A stretch of 64,000 nt of DNA, taken from contig NZ_JAAKXY010000002.1 in the NCBI RefSeq assembly GCF_011043775.1, positions 496,001-560,000 on the forward strand. The letters run 5' to 3'. This document shows, piece after piece, positions 7,914 through 16,585 of this stretch (positions within the stretch are counted from its first letter, which is position 1; each line of letters opens with the position of its first letter). A model generated the notes under the pieces. That model saw only the letters and a list, made by a program, of their open reading frames with translations, did not search any database and had not been told where the DNA came from. This stretch comes from Natronolimnobius sp. AArcel1 (lineage in GTDB: Archaea > Halobacteriota > Halobacteria > Halobacteriales > Natrialbaceae). The translations under genes were made by a program, and so were the position numbers.

Positions 7914-9311
7914 TTAGACGAGTGGCTCGACCAGCGCAGTACCGGCCTCGAGCAGCGACTCGACGCGGTCGTCGTCAGTCGCCTCAGCGTACACGCGCAA
8001 CACTGGCTCGGTGCCGCTTGGCCGGACGAGCAGCCACGACCCATCGGCGAGTTGGAGTTTGAAGCCGTCAGCCGTGTTAACCCCCTCAACAGCGGTCCCA
8101 GCGACGGTTTCTGGAATTTCATCTTCAAGGTCCTCGAGCACACGTGCTTTCTCGTGATCTGGACAGGCCACGCTTCGTTTGTCCTGGACGACAGTGCCGT
8201 GTGCCTCGAGCAGTCGGTCGACGCGCTCGTCGAGTGGCTCTTCGGCGTGCATCGCAGCGGCGAGCAGGGCCATCAACACGCCGTCTTTCTCGCGAACGTG
8301 GCCGCGAACGGTAAAGCCGCCCGACTCCTCGCCGCCGATCAGGGCGTCGTGGTCGGCCATCGCTTTTGCGACCCATTTGAAGCCGACTGGCACCTCGTGG
8401 ACGACTTCATCGTGGGCCTCGGCAACGCGGTCGATCAGGAACGTCGTCGATACCGAGCGGACGACGGAGCCAGCGTCATCCTCGAGCAGGTAGTCATAAC
8501 AGGCAGCAAAGAACAGGTTCTCATCGAGATAGCCGCGTTCGGGCGTGACGATTGCGATGCGGTCGGCATCGCCGTCGTTTGCGATTCCCAACTCGGGTGC
8601 CGTCTCCTCGGCGGTGACAAGATCGATCAACGCCTCGAGGTTCTCGGCTGCAGGTTCCGGTGCGCCGCCGCCAAAGTCAGGGTCGCGCTCACAGCGCAGA
8701 CACTCGAGTGAGGCACCCCCGTTCTCGAGGACGGCATCGGTCGTTCCCCGGCCGCTGCCGTGCATGGCGTCGTAGGCGACAGTGAGTTCAGAGAGGTCGA
8801 TGTCGTCGCCAGTGATGTCAGTGACGCGCTCGCGGACGGCCTCGGCGTGGGGAGTCATGAGGTCGACCTCACGGACGCTGCCGTGTTCGTCCTCGGGCAG
8901 CGGATCGGGTTCAGCGAGGCGCTCGGCGATTGCGTCGGTCACCTCGGGTAAGGCCGGTGCGCCGTCCTCGGGAATGAACTTCACACCGTTGTACTCCGGC
9001 GGGTTGTGCGAGGCGGTAATCGCGAGGCCACCCGCGAGGTCGCGCTCGACGATTGCATGGGCGACGAGCGGCGTCGGCCGGTCGCGGTCGGGAATGAGCA
9101 CATCGAATCCGTTGGCACAGAGCACACGCGCCAGGTCCTCTGCAAAGCCACGCGAGGTTTCGCGTGCGTCGTAGCCGACGACGACAGGGTCGTCGTGGCC
9201 CTCGTCGGTCAGGTACGTCGCCACCGCCTGCCCGACCATCTGGACACGGGGTGCAGTAAACTCCTCGAGCGTCGCCCGCCAGCCATCGGTACCGAAACGG
9301 ATCGTCTCCAT
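7914..9311 (-). CDS. phosphohexomutase (phosphoglucomutase/phosphomannomutase family)
   Basis: 465 residues, full length for the alpha-D-phosphohexomutase family. It interconverts hexose 1- and 6-phosphates through a phosphoserine. Seen: FGTDGWR at the N-terminus, the active-site loop TASHNPPEYNG with the phosphoserine at S101, the metal-binding loop DGDADR, the sugar-binding loop GGEESGG, and the C-terminal phosphate-binding RPSGTEPVLRVY. Whether it acts on glucose, mannose or glucosamine phosphates cannot be settled by eye. A possible Shine-Dalgarno (GAGGAGG in the reverse strand near 9327) precedes the start. Confidence 0.92.
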   Translation of the reverse strand: METIRFGTDGWRATLEEFTAPRVQMVGQAVATYLTDEGHDDPVVVGYDARETSRGFAEDLARVLCANGFDVLIPDRDRPTPLVAHAIVERDLAGGLAITASHNPPEYNGVKFIPEDGAPALPEVTDAIAERLAEPDPLPEDEHGSVREVDLMTPHAEAVRERVTDITGDDIDLSELTVAYDAMHGSGRGTTDAVLENGGASLECLRCERDPDFGGGAPEPAAENLEALIDLVTAEETAPELGIANDGDADRIAIVTPERGYLDENLFFAACYDYLLEDDAGSVVRSVSTTFLIDRVAEAHDEVVHEVPVGFKWVAKAMADHDALIGGEESGGFTVRGHVREKDGVLMALLAAAMHAEEPLDERVDRLLEAHGTVVQDKRSVACPDHEKARVLEDLEDEIPETVAGTAVEGVNTADGFKLQLADGSWLLVRPSGTEPVLRVYAEATDDDRVESLLEAGTALVEPLV

Positions 9312-9442
9312 ACGTTCACATTATCGTCCTCCTCGAAAAAACCGACGCCGACTGCCAGTGTCTGCCCAGAGACCGAGCCCTGCAGTACGAACCGACTACG
9401 CAAGACGGCGGAGATTTATCGACAGAGTCACTAGCTCGAGCC

Positions 9443-10033
9443 ATGAGTCAGTCCCCCTCCGTTCTCGCAGTCAACGGCAGCCTCCGTGCGGACAGTTACA
9501 CGAGAACCGCGCTCAAATACGCACTCGAGGCGGCCAAGCAAGCCGGTGCGGAGACCTCACTCCTCGATTTGCGCGAGTACGATCTCCCAGTCTACAATCC
9601 GGATATCGACGACCAAGGCGACGGCGCAGAAGTCAAACAGATTATGCGAGACGCCGACGCCATCGCCCTCGGCACGCCCGTCTATCATGGCTCCTATTCG
9701 GGCGCGCTGAAGAATTTCCACGACTACTGCGGCTGGGACGAGTACGAAGACACCACTGTCGGCCTGCTCGCAACCGCCGGCGGCGGCAGCTACGGCTCAA
9801 CGCTCGATCACCTCCGGATTACGGTTCGCGGCGTCCACGGCTGGGTGCTCCCCCACCAGGTCGGCATCCGCAGCGCCTCGAGCAAACTCGTTGACGATCC
9901 TGACGCTATCGACGGTCGTGCGTTCACCGAGGACGCTCTCGAGGACCGAACGCGAAAGCTCGGCCGAATGCTTACCGAGTACGCCTTCATCGACCCCGAC
10001 GTAACTTCGCCGAGAACAGCAGTCAACGACTAA
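9443..10033 (+). CDS. NADPH-dependent FMN reductase family protein
   Basis: 196 residues. Flavodoxin-like fold with the phosphate-binding loop VNGSLRADSYTRT at residues about 10-22, a mid-domain TPVYHGSYSGALKNF that contacts the flavin ring, and ATAGGGSYGS. These are the marks of the SsuE/azoreductase-like group of NAD(P)H:FMN reductases or quinone reductases. A TATA-like GATTTATC at 9413-9420 lies about 26 bp upstream. It ends directly against the convergent GIY-YIG gene. Confidence 0.9.
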   Translation: MSQSPSVLAVNGSLRADSYTRTALKYALEAAKQAGAETSLLDLREYDLPVYNPDIDDQGDGAEVKQIMRDADAIALGTPVYHGSYSGALKNFHDYCGWDEYEDTTVGLLATAGGGSYGSTLDHLRITVRGVHGWVLPHQVGIRSASSKLVDDPDAIDGRAFTEDALEDRTRKLGRMLTEYAFIDPDVTSPRTAVND

Positions 10034-10306
10034 CTACGCGCCCGAGTCGGTACTTGAGGGGCGCTCAAGCAGTTGTTCCTTTTTCGCGCGCGTGAACTGT
10101 TTGATCTCGTATTCGCGAGACATCGCCGCCGATTGTGTGTCGTAGCACTCGTGGTGGCGAACTTCGACTGGCGTGCGCCCGCGCGTGTACTTCGCCCCCT
10201 CACCCGCGTTGTGTTCGCGGACTCGCCGCTCGAGGTCAGTTGTATAGCCAGTATAAAGGGTTCCATCGGCACACTCGAGGATGTAGACAATGTGCTCGTC
10301 AGCCAT
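10034..10306 (-). CDS. GIY-YIG nuclease-superfamily protein (UPF0213-type)
   Basis: 90 residues consisting of a single GIY-YIG domain: [16 protein letters not shown] at the N-terminus, the catalytic Arg in LERRVREHN, and SREYEIKQF with the catalytic Glu. Length and order match the small stand-alone UPF0213/YhbQ family. These proteins are presumed nucleases with unknown substrate. Its stop codon abuts that of the convergent FMN reductase. Confidence 0.9.
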   Translation of the reverse strand: MADEHIVYILECADGTLYTGYTTDLERRVREHNAGEGAKYTRGRTPVEVRHHECYDTQSAAMSREYEIKQFTRAKKEQLLERPSSTDSGA

Positions 10307-10390
10307 AGCAGACGGATACGAACACGGCTGTAAAAAGCGACTCGTCCGCAGGGGTCCTGGGTGGTCGTCAGTCGCGATTCTCAGGTGGAG

Positions 10391-10540
10391 TTAGGAGCCA
10401 CGAGCACGCTTTCTCGCGGCTTCGGAGATACCAGCGTTCGCCGAGCAACTCACACAAGCGTGAATGTTGCCGTGCTCGTCAGCGAAGACGCGTGCAAAGC
10501 GCTCGGAAACGTGGGCATCGCAGTGGTCACAGGTGGGCAT
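10391..10540 (-). CDS. small zinc-finger protein (DUF7563-like), 49 aa
   Basis: 49 residues from ATG 10538-10540. Two CxxC-type pairs (CDHC at residues 4-7 and CVSC at 29-32) form one zinc finger; the C-terminus is basic (AARKRARGS). A TATA-like TATGTAC on the minus strand near 10560-10567 fits a leaderless start here. Such one-finger proteins are common in haloarchaea; function unknown, possibly nucleic-acid or protein binding. Confidence 0.75.
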   Translation of the reverse strand: MPTCDHCDAHVSERFARVFADEHGNIHACVSCSANAGISEAARKRARGS

Positions 10541-10634
10541 TGGACACACCGGCGAAGGCCGGTACATAGCTCTTGCAGTCGAGGTGTTAAAAAGACTTAG
10601 CCAAACACAGTAAGGTATTGTTGATATCAGAAGA

Positions 10635-11408
10635 TTATTTTTGCTGTTGTGGTCCATCAGCTCGGGCGTTGGAAACCATGCGAGCGAGTAGCGCAGCCTG
10701 TGCACCAGCGACGAATCCAGCGTCGATGTTGACCACCGACAGGACGGTACAGGACTGAAGCATGCCCGAAAGGGCAGCCTCGCCGTCGCCACCGTAGCCG
10801 TACCCACTCGAGACTGGGACGCCGATGACTGGCGTATCGACGAGTCCCGCGATGACCGTCGGGAGTGCGCCCTCGCGACCAGCGGCGACGATCAAGATAT
10901 CTGCCTCACGAAATCGTTCGACCTGATCGAGCGTGCGATCGAGCGCAGCAACGCCAACATCGTCGACGCGGTCAACCGTCGCACCCGAATCGACACAGAC
11001 CGCCTCCGCTTCGTCTGCAACCGGCCCATCGACGGTACCCGCCGTGACGATCCCAACCGTCGCCTCGAGCGATGGCTGCTCGTACTCGTCTGTACACAGT
11101 CGAACCGAACTCCCCCACTGCTCAAAGGAGACTGCTGGGGACTCGACGTGAGACTCGAGCGCTGTGAGTTGGTCGTCGGATACTCGCGTCACAAGTGCTC
11201 GGTCAGTCGTCTCGAGGGCGGTTTCAGCGAGAGCGACGACCTGTTCGACTGACTTCCCCTCAGCCAGGATTGCCTCCGGAATCCCTCGCCGATCCTGGCG
11301 AGCCGCATCGAATCGGCCCGCCTCACCCGTGACGTACCCGTTGAGTTCGGCTTCAGCCTGTGCTGGGGACAACGAGCCGTCAGCGACGGCCTCGAGCAAT
11401 TCGCGCAT
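10635..11408 (-). CDS. larB: nickel pincer cofactor biosynthesis protein LarB
   Basis: 257 residues from ATG 11406-11408. The N-terminal half has the LarB-specific helical region (ELLEAVADGSLSPAQAEAEL) and the strand around VSDDQLTAL. The C-terminal half is the AIRC/PurE-like domain: VGIVTAGTVDGPVADEA, ADILIVAAGREGALPTVIAGL, and PVIGVPVSSGYGYGGDGEAAL with the LarB-type GYG run. LarB carboxylates nicotinic acid adenine dinucleotide to make the pyridinium dicarboxylate precursor of the nickel-pincer cofactor. larC and larE are not in the window. Confidence 0.88.
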   Translation of the reverse strand: MRELLEAVADGSLSPAQAEAELNGYVTGEAGRFDAARQDRRGIPEAILAEGKSVEQVVALAETALETTDRALVTRVSDDQLTALESHVESPAVSFEQWGSSVRLCTDEYEQPSLEATVGIVTAGTVDGPVADEAEAVCVDSGATVDRVDDVGVAALDRTLDQVERFREADILIVAAGREGALPTVIAGLVDTPVIGVPVSSGYGYGGDGEAALSGMLQSCTVLSVVNIDAGFVAGAQAALLARMVSNARADGPQQQK

Positions 11409-11630
11409 ACTCGAGGGTGGGAGCGTGCACACTCGAATGCGTCGACCTCCCTCGGCACGAGGAAAGTGCGCACGAGAGCGTCCGAACCGCGCGCGAGCCC
11501 CATTCGCCGCCGTGAGAGGTGCAAAATGGTCGACCTAGATTCATCCGACATATACTTTCCGGTGAAAACAACCATCGAAACGGACGAATCAACCCCTGAG
11601 GACCCCATATATCGTGCCGTAACCAGAATG

Positions 11631-11639
11631 TTTATATGG
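11631..11639 (+). promoter_or_regulatory. TATA box of the DUF1931 gene
   Basis: TTTATATGG centred about 29 bp before ATG 11664, a textbook haloarchaeal spacing. It decides the short 55-residue start over the longer open frame. Confidence 0.75.
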
Positions 11640-11663
11640 AGGAAAAGGAAACGGATACATCGT

Positions 11664-11831
11664 ATGGCAGACCTTATCGTCAAAGCCGCCGTGAAGGAAG
11701 CGCTCGATGACAAGAACGTCGCCTCGGACTTCTATGACGCACTCGACGAGGAAGTCGACGAGCTGCTCGAAGACGCCGCCCGACGTGCCGAAGCAAACGA
11801 CCGGAAGACGGTCCAGCCCCGCGACCTGTAA
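11664..11831 (+). CDS. DUF1931 small histone-fold protein (55 aa)
   Basis: 55 residues from ATG 11664, fixed by the TATA box at 11631-11639. The chain MADLIVKAAVKEALDDKNVA, then YDALDEEVDELLEDAARRAE and a C-terminal TVQPRDL is the half-length form of DUF1931, a family with a histone-like helix-turn-helix dimer fold. Strongly acidic, so unlikely to compact DNA in the classic way. A T-run (11852-11855) downstream may end transcription. Confidence 0.85.
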   Translation: MADLIVKAAVKEALDDKNVASDFYDALDEEVDELLEDAARRAEANDRKTVQPRDL

Positions 11832-11988
11832 GGAACGCCTGTTGACTACCGTTTTATTGACGCTACAGTCCACACCGACAGGTACGGACAGATTACTCAA
11901 ACGAACAGTGACCATCCACTGAGTGGGCTGGGAGTCTCACAGGGCCGTCGGCGTACTCGAGTGGTGAAAAAGTCCGCGTTCCCCTGCG

Positions 11989-13044
11989 CTATCGCTGCTC
12001 GAGATACTCGTTGGTCCGACCGCAGACGACGTACTCTGCGTTCTGTAAGTCCGCAATCGATGCCGAGCCGGTGACAAACATCGCCGTCCGAAGCTCGAGC
12101 GACAGCGTCTCGATCAAATCGATAACGGTGTCTGTTCCCTGCCCTGCCGGGCGGAGGAACGGTTTCGCGAGGCCACCCGCCTGTGCACCGAGTGCGATTG
12201 CCTTCGCAATGTCCAGTCCAGAGCGAACGCCACCGCTCGCGATAACTGTCTCGTGGGCCGACGCCGCCTCAGCCGTACTGACGGCGGTTGGGACGCCCCA
12301 CGCACGAAACAGTTGGCCAATCGCTTCCTGCCGGTCGGCACCGACGGCGGCCGCTCGGTACGACTCGATTCCGGACCACGTCGTTCCGCCCTGGCCAGCG
12401 ACATCGATTGCGTTGACGCCAGCGTCAGCGAGTCGCTCCGCCGTTTCCCGCGAGATGCCGTTACCCGTCTCCTTGACGATTACTGGCACCGAAAGGTCGG
12501 CTGCAACGTGTTCGATCGCCTCGAGGCAGCCTCGAGCGTCGACATCGCCCTCCGGCTGAACGGCCTCCTGGAGGAAGTTCAGATGAATCGCCATCGCGTC
12601 TGCGTCGATCATCTCGACGGCTTGCTCGACGTCGTCGACGTCGTACTCGAGCAACTGTGCTGCGCCGACGTTTCCATAGAGGAACGCATCGGGTGCGACG
12701 TCGCGGACCACGGTGTAGGACTCGAGAAGGGCTTCATCCTCGAGTTCGATCCCGGCGCGCTGGCTCCCGACGCCCATGGCAATGTTCGTCTCCTGGGCGG
12801 CTTCGGCGAGCGCGCGATTGATTTTCGTCGTGTTCGGGTGGCCGCCAGTCATGCTCTCGATGACGATGGGGGCGGCCAGTTCGTGGCCGAACAACGTGGT
12901 CGTTGTGTCGATTTCGTCGCGATGAAGTTCCGGCAGTGCCTCGTGAACGAGGTCGATATCGGCGAACCCGGCGCCGGTGGTCTCGACGTCTTCCTCTTCG
13001 ATGATGCGGATGTGATCGTCTTTCCTGTCGGATGTCTCAGGCAT
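11989..13044 (-). CDS. fni: type 2 isopentenyl-diphosphate delta-isomerase
   Basis: 351 residues. FMN- and NADPH-dependent enzyme that interconverts IPP and DMAPP for archaeal lipid synthesis. Seen: R-K-DHIRI at the N-terminus, [12 protein letters not shown], the AMGVGSQR loop, [29 protein letters not shown], the glycine-rich phosphate site AGQGGTTW and the [18 protein letters not shown] flavin phosphate site. Complete in length and motifs. It stands alone, divergent from a small membrane protein. Confidence 0.94.
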   Translation of the reverse strand: MPETSDRKDDHIRIIEEEDVETTGAGFADIDLVHEALPELHRDEIDTTTTLFGHELAAPIVIESMTGGHPNTTKINRALAEAAQETNIAMGVGSQRAGIELEDEALLESYTVVRDVAPDAFLYGNVGAAQLLEYDVDDVEQAVEMIDADAMAIHLNFLQEAVQPEGDVDARGCLEAIEHVAADLSVPVIVKETGNGISRETAERLADAGVNAIDVAGQGGTTWSGIESYRAAAVGADRQEAIGQLFRAWGVPTAVSTAEAASAHETVIASGGVRSGLDIAKAIALGAQAGGLAKPFLRPAGQGTDTVIDLIETLSLELRTAMFVTGSASIADLQNAEYVVCGRTNEYLEQR

Positions 13045-13174
13045 CGAATCGTCTCTACTGAAGAATGGAAGACAGCCATTGAAAAGGTGTCCATCGCCGT
13101 TGCCACTCGGATGAGCACACCGCCACCATCAGCACTCGAGTTTTTTGGTCCATGGGGTCGTACCTGTTGTATCG

Positions 13175-13582
13175 ATGAAACGCGCACTCGCGGTTGGCTT
13201 CGGGCTCTGCTACGTGCTCCTTCCCGACAGAATCCTTGGCGCGGCCGAACAGGCCGCATTCGAGAATCCCGCGGACGGCCAGTTGCGGTCGTGGACGCTC
13301 CCGATAGCCCGACTCGAGGGGCTGGCGTTCTGTGCGTTCGCGCTGCGCGGGCAGTTCCCGAAACCGCTGCGTGCGCCCCTTACCCTCCTCGGCTTCATGC
13401 TCGCAGCGATTCCCCAGCAGATGCTCGCATACGGCCTCGCCATCGCCTACAAGAACCCGACCGACCTCGAGGTGAAGCCGTGGGTGGTGCCGGCTGCTCG
13501 AGTTATCGGCGTGCTGTACGTGATTCTCGGACTGTTCATCGGGCGAACGGATGCGCCGACGGACGACGCTACGGCGAAATAG
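13175..13582 (+). CDS. small membrane protein, haloarchaeal hypothetical
   Basis: 135 residues from ATG 13175 (MKRALAVGFGLCYVLLPDRI). Three to four weakly hydrophobic helices (about residues 3-18, 50-62, 70-92, 105-124) and a hydrophilic C-terminus. No enzyme motifs. A T-rich box (13139-13147) lies about 30 bp upstream. It precedes another membrane protein in the same direction by 54 bp, so the two may be co-transcribed. I do not recognise the family. Confidence 0.65.
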   Translation: MKRALAVGFGLCYVLLPDRILGAAEQAAFENPADGQLRSWTLPIARLEGLAFCAFALRGQFPKPLRAPLTLLGFMLAAIPQQMLAYGLAIAYKNPTDLEVKPWVVPAARVIGVLYVILGLFIGRTDAPTDDATAK

Positions 13583-13636
13583 TCAATAGAACAATAGGTT
13601 GAAGAGCTTTCGTGCGAAACGGGGCACATACGATCT

Positions 13637-14536
13637 ATGTCCCTGTTTCGCTCTCTCCGCGACAGACTCAGTGACGAGTCACTGCGGGTCGCGATTCTCA
13701 TCGGTTTGGCGACGGTCCCGATCACTGTCGTCGACTCTTGGGAGTCGGTCACCGGCGAGGCGTCTGCCCTCGGTGGCACCGTCTCAGGCAGTGCCCTGCT
13801 GCTCGCCGGAGTCGTCGTCGGCTACTACTATCACGGCCGCGAAACGAGCGCTCGACGGGCGGGCATTTGGACCGGGCTCGCCGGCTCGCTCGCGACGATC
13901 ATCATCTTCGGCGCGAACTCGGCGACGACGATTGCCGGTACGTCCTGGCCGTGGATCGTGGTCACACTCGTGGGATCGCTCGTCACTCTCGCAATCGGCG
14001 TCGGACTCGCCGTCTTCATCACAGCCCTCGTCGCGATTGGCACGGACTGGGTACTGACACGACTCGAGCGAGAGCATCGCGTCGTCGATCCCGAATCGGG
14101 GGCAACCGCCGAACGAGGAGAGGGAGCGCTGGGCTGGTGGCTCTCGATTGTCGGCTACGCGATTCTGGCACCGATCACGTTCGGAAGTCTGCTCTGGTTC
14201 GAACCTGCAAGCGATGGTGCCGCGCTCGTCGCGCTGTTACTGCTGTTTCCAACAGTGCTTCTATCGGTCGCAGCCGTCATCGGCCTGTTCGTTGGCGTGA
14301 CCGCGCCTCGAGATGCGCGCACGGAGTGGTTCCCACGCGTGTGGCTGTACGTCGGCGGGCCGATAGGCGTCGGCGTACTTGTCTACCTGTTCGCCGCCGC
14401 TCGCGGCTGGGGCTATCCACCGGGCTATGCCCAATACGCGTTTCTTGCAGCGCTGTGGGTCGCCATCGTCGTCTACCTCGTGAATAAGCGTCGCTACCAG
14501 TCGAACGGATTTCAACGTACCACCGCGTCGTCATAG
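13637..14536 (+). CDS. polytopic membrane protein, DUF5518-like
   Basis: 299 residues with about seven hydrophobic segments. The first third (LGGTVSGSALLLAGVVVGYY, SARRAGIWTGLAGSL) resembles the glycine-rich helices of the haloarchaeal DUF5518 group; the second part (about residues 150-290) has three more helices and a basic C-terminal tail. No catalytic residues are evident. It converges on rpiA. Confidence 0.6.
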   Translation: MSLFRSLRDRLSDESLRVAILIGLATVPITVVDSWESVTGEASALGGTVSGSALLLAGVVVGYYYHGRETSARRAGIWTGLAGSLATIIIFGANSATTIAGTSWPWIVVTLVGSLVTLAIGVGLAVFITALVAIGTDWVLTRLEREHRVVDPESGATAERGEGALGWWLSIVGYAILAPITFGSLLWFEPASDGAALVALLLLFPTVLLSVAAVIGLFVGVTAPRDARTEWFPRVWLYVGGPIGVGVLVYLFAAARGWGYPPGYAQYAFLAALWVAIVVYLVNKRRYQSNGFQRTTASS

Positions 14537-14559
14537 CGACGCCCACTCGACGAGCAAAA

Positions 14560-15267
14560 TCAGTACACTCGAGTCTCGACACCGTCCTCGAGGCCAACGT
14601 AGGTCACGTCCGCGAGGTCGACAAAGAGACCATGCTCGAGGACGCCGGGAATTCTGGATAGCTGCGTCGCCAGCTCGTCCGGATCACCAATCGGGCCGAA
14701 CGCACAATCGAGCACCAGATTCCCGTTGTCGGTCACAACGGGGCCGTCCTTGTGTTCGGCATCGCGCAGCGTTGGCTCACCGCCCAGCTCCTGTACGTGG
14801 TCAGCGACGACAGTGTGAGCCTCAGGGATGACTTCGACCGGCACCGACCGCTCGAGTCGATCCGCGAGTTTCGAGGGATCAGCGACGACGACGAACCGCT
14901 CGGCGGCGGCATCGACGAGTTTCTCACGCGTATGCGCTGCGCCGCCGCCTTTGATCAGCGCGCCGTAGCCACTCGAGTCGGCGTCGTCGACGACCTGATC
15001 TGCGCCATCGATTGCGATATCCACTGTTTCGACCGCATCGAGGCTCGTCAACGGAATCCCCGCCTCGAGTGCGCGCTGGCGTGACTGAAACGAGGTCGGA
15101 ATGGCACGCACCTCGAGGCCGTCGCTGACTGCTTCACCGATGGCGTCGATGGCGTAGGCGGTCGTCGACCCGGTTCCAAGCCCGACGACGTCGCCGTTGT
15201 CGACGTCTTCGGCTGCGCGTTCGCCCGCCCGTCGCTTCGCTGCGTCGGTGCCACCTGCCGTCTTCAT
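14560..15267 (-). CDS. rpiA: ribose-5-phosphate isomerase A
   Basis: 235 residues from ATG 15265-15267; the open frame runs far upstream but that part is antisense to DUF5788. It converts ribulose 5-phosphate to ribose 5-phosphate. Seen: VVGLGTGSTTAYAI phosphate loop, AIPTSFQSRQ, IAIDGADQVV with the catalytic Asp, LIKGGGAAHTREKLVD with the catalytic Glu/Lys region, and VVTDNGNLVLDC near the C-terminus. Full length for RpiA. Confidence 0.94.
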   Translation of the reverse strand: MKTAGGTDAAKRRAGERAAEDVDNGDVVGLGTGSTTAYAIDAIGEAVSDGLEVRAIPTSFQSRQRALEAGIPLTSLDAVETVDIAIDGADQVVDDADSSGYGALIKGGGAAHTREKLVDAAAERFVVVADPSKLADRLERSVPVEVIPEAHTVVADHVQELGGEPTLRDAEHKDGPVVTDNGNLVLDCAFGPIGDPDELATQLSRIPGVLEHGLFVDLADVTYVGLEDGVETRVY

Positions 15268-15369
15268 ACTCCAACGGGTGCGGGGCGACGGGAAAAAGGT
15301 GTATCTCTCGGTCGCGACTCCGCTCGAGCAACCGAAATTGGTTTTTCGCTTACATTCATTGCCGCCGGT

Positions 15370-15777
15370 ATGGACACCGCGGAACGACGGAACCTCCTCG
15401 AGCGAGCCAACCGGCAGAGTGCGACTATCGGGCAGGAACTTCCCGAGACGATCACCGTTGGCGACGACGAACTCCCACTTGAAGAGTTCCTCATCGAGAC
15501 GCGCAAGGTCGACGGTATCCCTGACGAGGCCAAACCGCTGCTGCACGAGACGCGAAAGGAACTCACGAACGAGCGCAAACGCCTCGTTCAGCGCCTCGAG
15601 TCGGCCCCAATCGACCGCGAGGAGGGCGACGAAATCGTCGAAGCAATCGCCGGCATCGACCGCGCCGCGAACGCCCTGCGGAGTCTCCGGCGCGGCCGAT
15701 TCGGGTCTGAGTCTCGCTCGGCGACACTCGAGGATCACGAGCGCTGGCTCGAGTTCGTGGATACAATTCGTCGGTAA
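15370..15777 (+). CDS. DUF5788 family protein
   Basis: 135 residues, mostly helical and charged. The layout (NLLERANRQSATIG at the start, IGQELPETITVGDDELPL, a long basic-acidic helix and a closing IAGIDRAANALRSL then EDHERWLEFV) matches the haloarchaeal DUF5788 pattern as I recall it. No membrane segment or cofactor motif. Divergent from rpiA (102 bp) and almost abutting the convergent signal peptidase gene. Function unknown. Confidence 0.7.
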   Translation: MDTAERRNLLERANRQSATIGQELPETITVGDDELPLEEFLIETRKVDGIPDEAKPLLHETRKELTNERKRLVQRLESAPIDREEGDEIVEAIAGIDRAANALRSLRRGRFGSESRSATLEDHERWLEFVDTIRR

Positions 15778-15780
15778 GAC

Positions 15781-16500
15781 TCAACGCACTCGAGAACTCG
15801 AGAGAGCGGACAGGACGACGACGCTCGAGACGAGCGACTCGAACGCGAGGCGGACGTGGCCGAGCCATGGGATGCGGAACGAGGCTTTGCTGGTGATCCA
15901 GTCGGGTTTGACGACATCGCTGGCGTGGTTTCCGTGTTGGTCGTAGCCGTCGGTAGCGTCGCCTTTCGTGATGAACCCGGCGTGCTCTGCGGGACAGGTA
16001 CTGACCTGCTCACAGGTCGTGTCGCCGATGATGTCCGGATCGGCCTGTGCAACCCAGTCGTCACCCTCATCGACCCAGAAGTGTGCGCGGTGGATGATCG
16101 GCGTTTCGTGGGCGTCGCCGTCGGGCGCGAAGATTATCACGTCGCCAGCCTGACCGAATTTCTCGTGGCCGTTGTCTTCGCCGGTGGTCATCGGAACGAC
16201 GCCAGTTCCCTCGACCGGATCGTCGCCGACGAAGCGCTCGGTGTCGACAACGAAGACGAGGTCGCCAGTGTTCGCGTTTGGTTCCATGCTGGGGCTTTCG
16301 ATGGCGACCATCGGCGGCCAGACACCGCTGATCCCGAACAGCAACAGGCCGATGAGGGCCACAACTGCGACAACCTGGCCGATGTCACGTATCGCAACGA
16401 CGCGAGCGTCATCAGTCCGCAGAAACCAGCGAACGAGGCCGTCGTCCTCGATGGAAGGGGCGCTTTCGTCGGGAGGCGTATCGGGAGGGGACTCGGGCAT
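15781..16500 (-). CDS. signal peptidase I-like protein (S26B), paralogue of the one at 31391-32317
   Basis: 239 residues from ATG 16498-16500, fixed by a TATA run about 30 bp upstream. One N-terminal transmembrane helix (VVAVVALIGLLLFGISGV) precedes the catalytic Ser in IESPSMEPN and the GDLVFVV box; the presumed catalytic His is in PIIHRAHFW, and DVVKPDWITSKASFRIPWLG forms the C-terminal box. Archaeal and ER-type enzymes use Ser-His. It is a close relative of 31391-32317 along its whole length but lacks that protein's long acidic N-terminus and C-terminal helix region. Ends 3 bp from the DUF5788 stop. Confidence 0.85.
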   Translation of the reverse strand: MPESPPDTPPDESAPSIEDDGLVRWFLRTDDARVVAIRDIGQVVAVVALIGLLLFGISGVWPPMVAIESPSMEPNANTGDLVFVVDTERFVGDDPVEGTGVVPMTTGEDNGHEKFGQAGDVIIFAPDGDAHETPIIHRAHFWVDEGDDWVAQADPDIIGDTTCEQVSTCPAEHAGFITKGDATDGYDQHGNHASDVVKPDWITSKASFRIPWLGHVRLAFESLVSSVVVLSALSSSRVR

Positions 16501-16524
16501 CGTCTCGAGTGTTATGCAGGATAC

Positions 16525-16536
16525 ACTATATATTTT
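16525..16536 (-). promoter_or_regulatory. TATA box of the S26B gene at 15781-16500
   Basis: AAAATATATAGT on the minus strand, centred about 30 bp before the ATG. It is the most AT-rich part of the 85-bp divergent gap with the ABC exporter operon. Confidence 0.65.
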
Positions 16537-16585
16537 CGAGGATTGATCGGCGAACCTTTTTCCCGGCCTCCGTGGTCCGACACCT

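Noticed and set aside
12253-13602. A 449-codon open frame on the plus strand over the isomerase gene
   Set aside because: It is antisense to fni, whose motifs are complete; high-GC genomes commonly keep such frames open.
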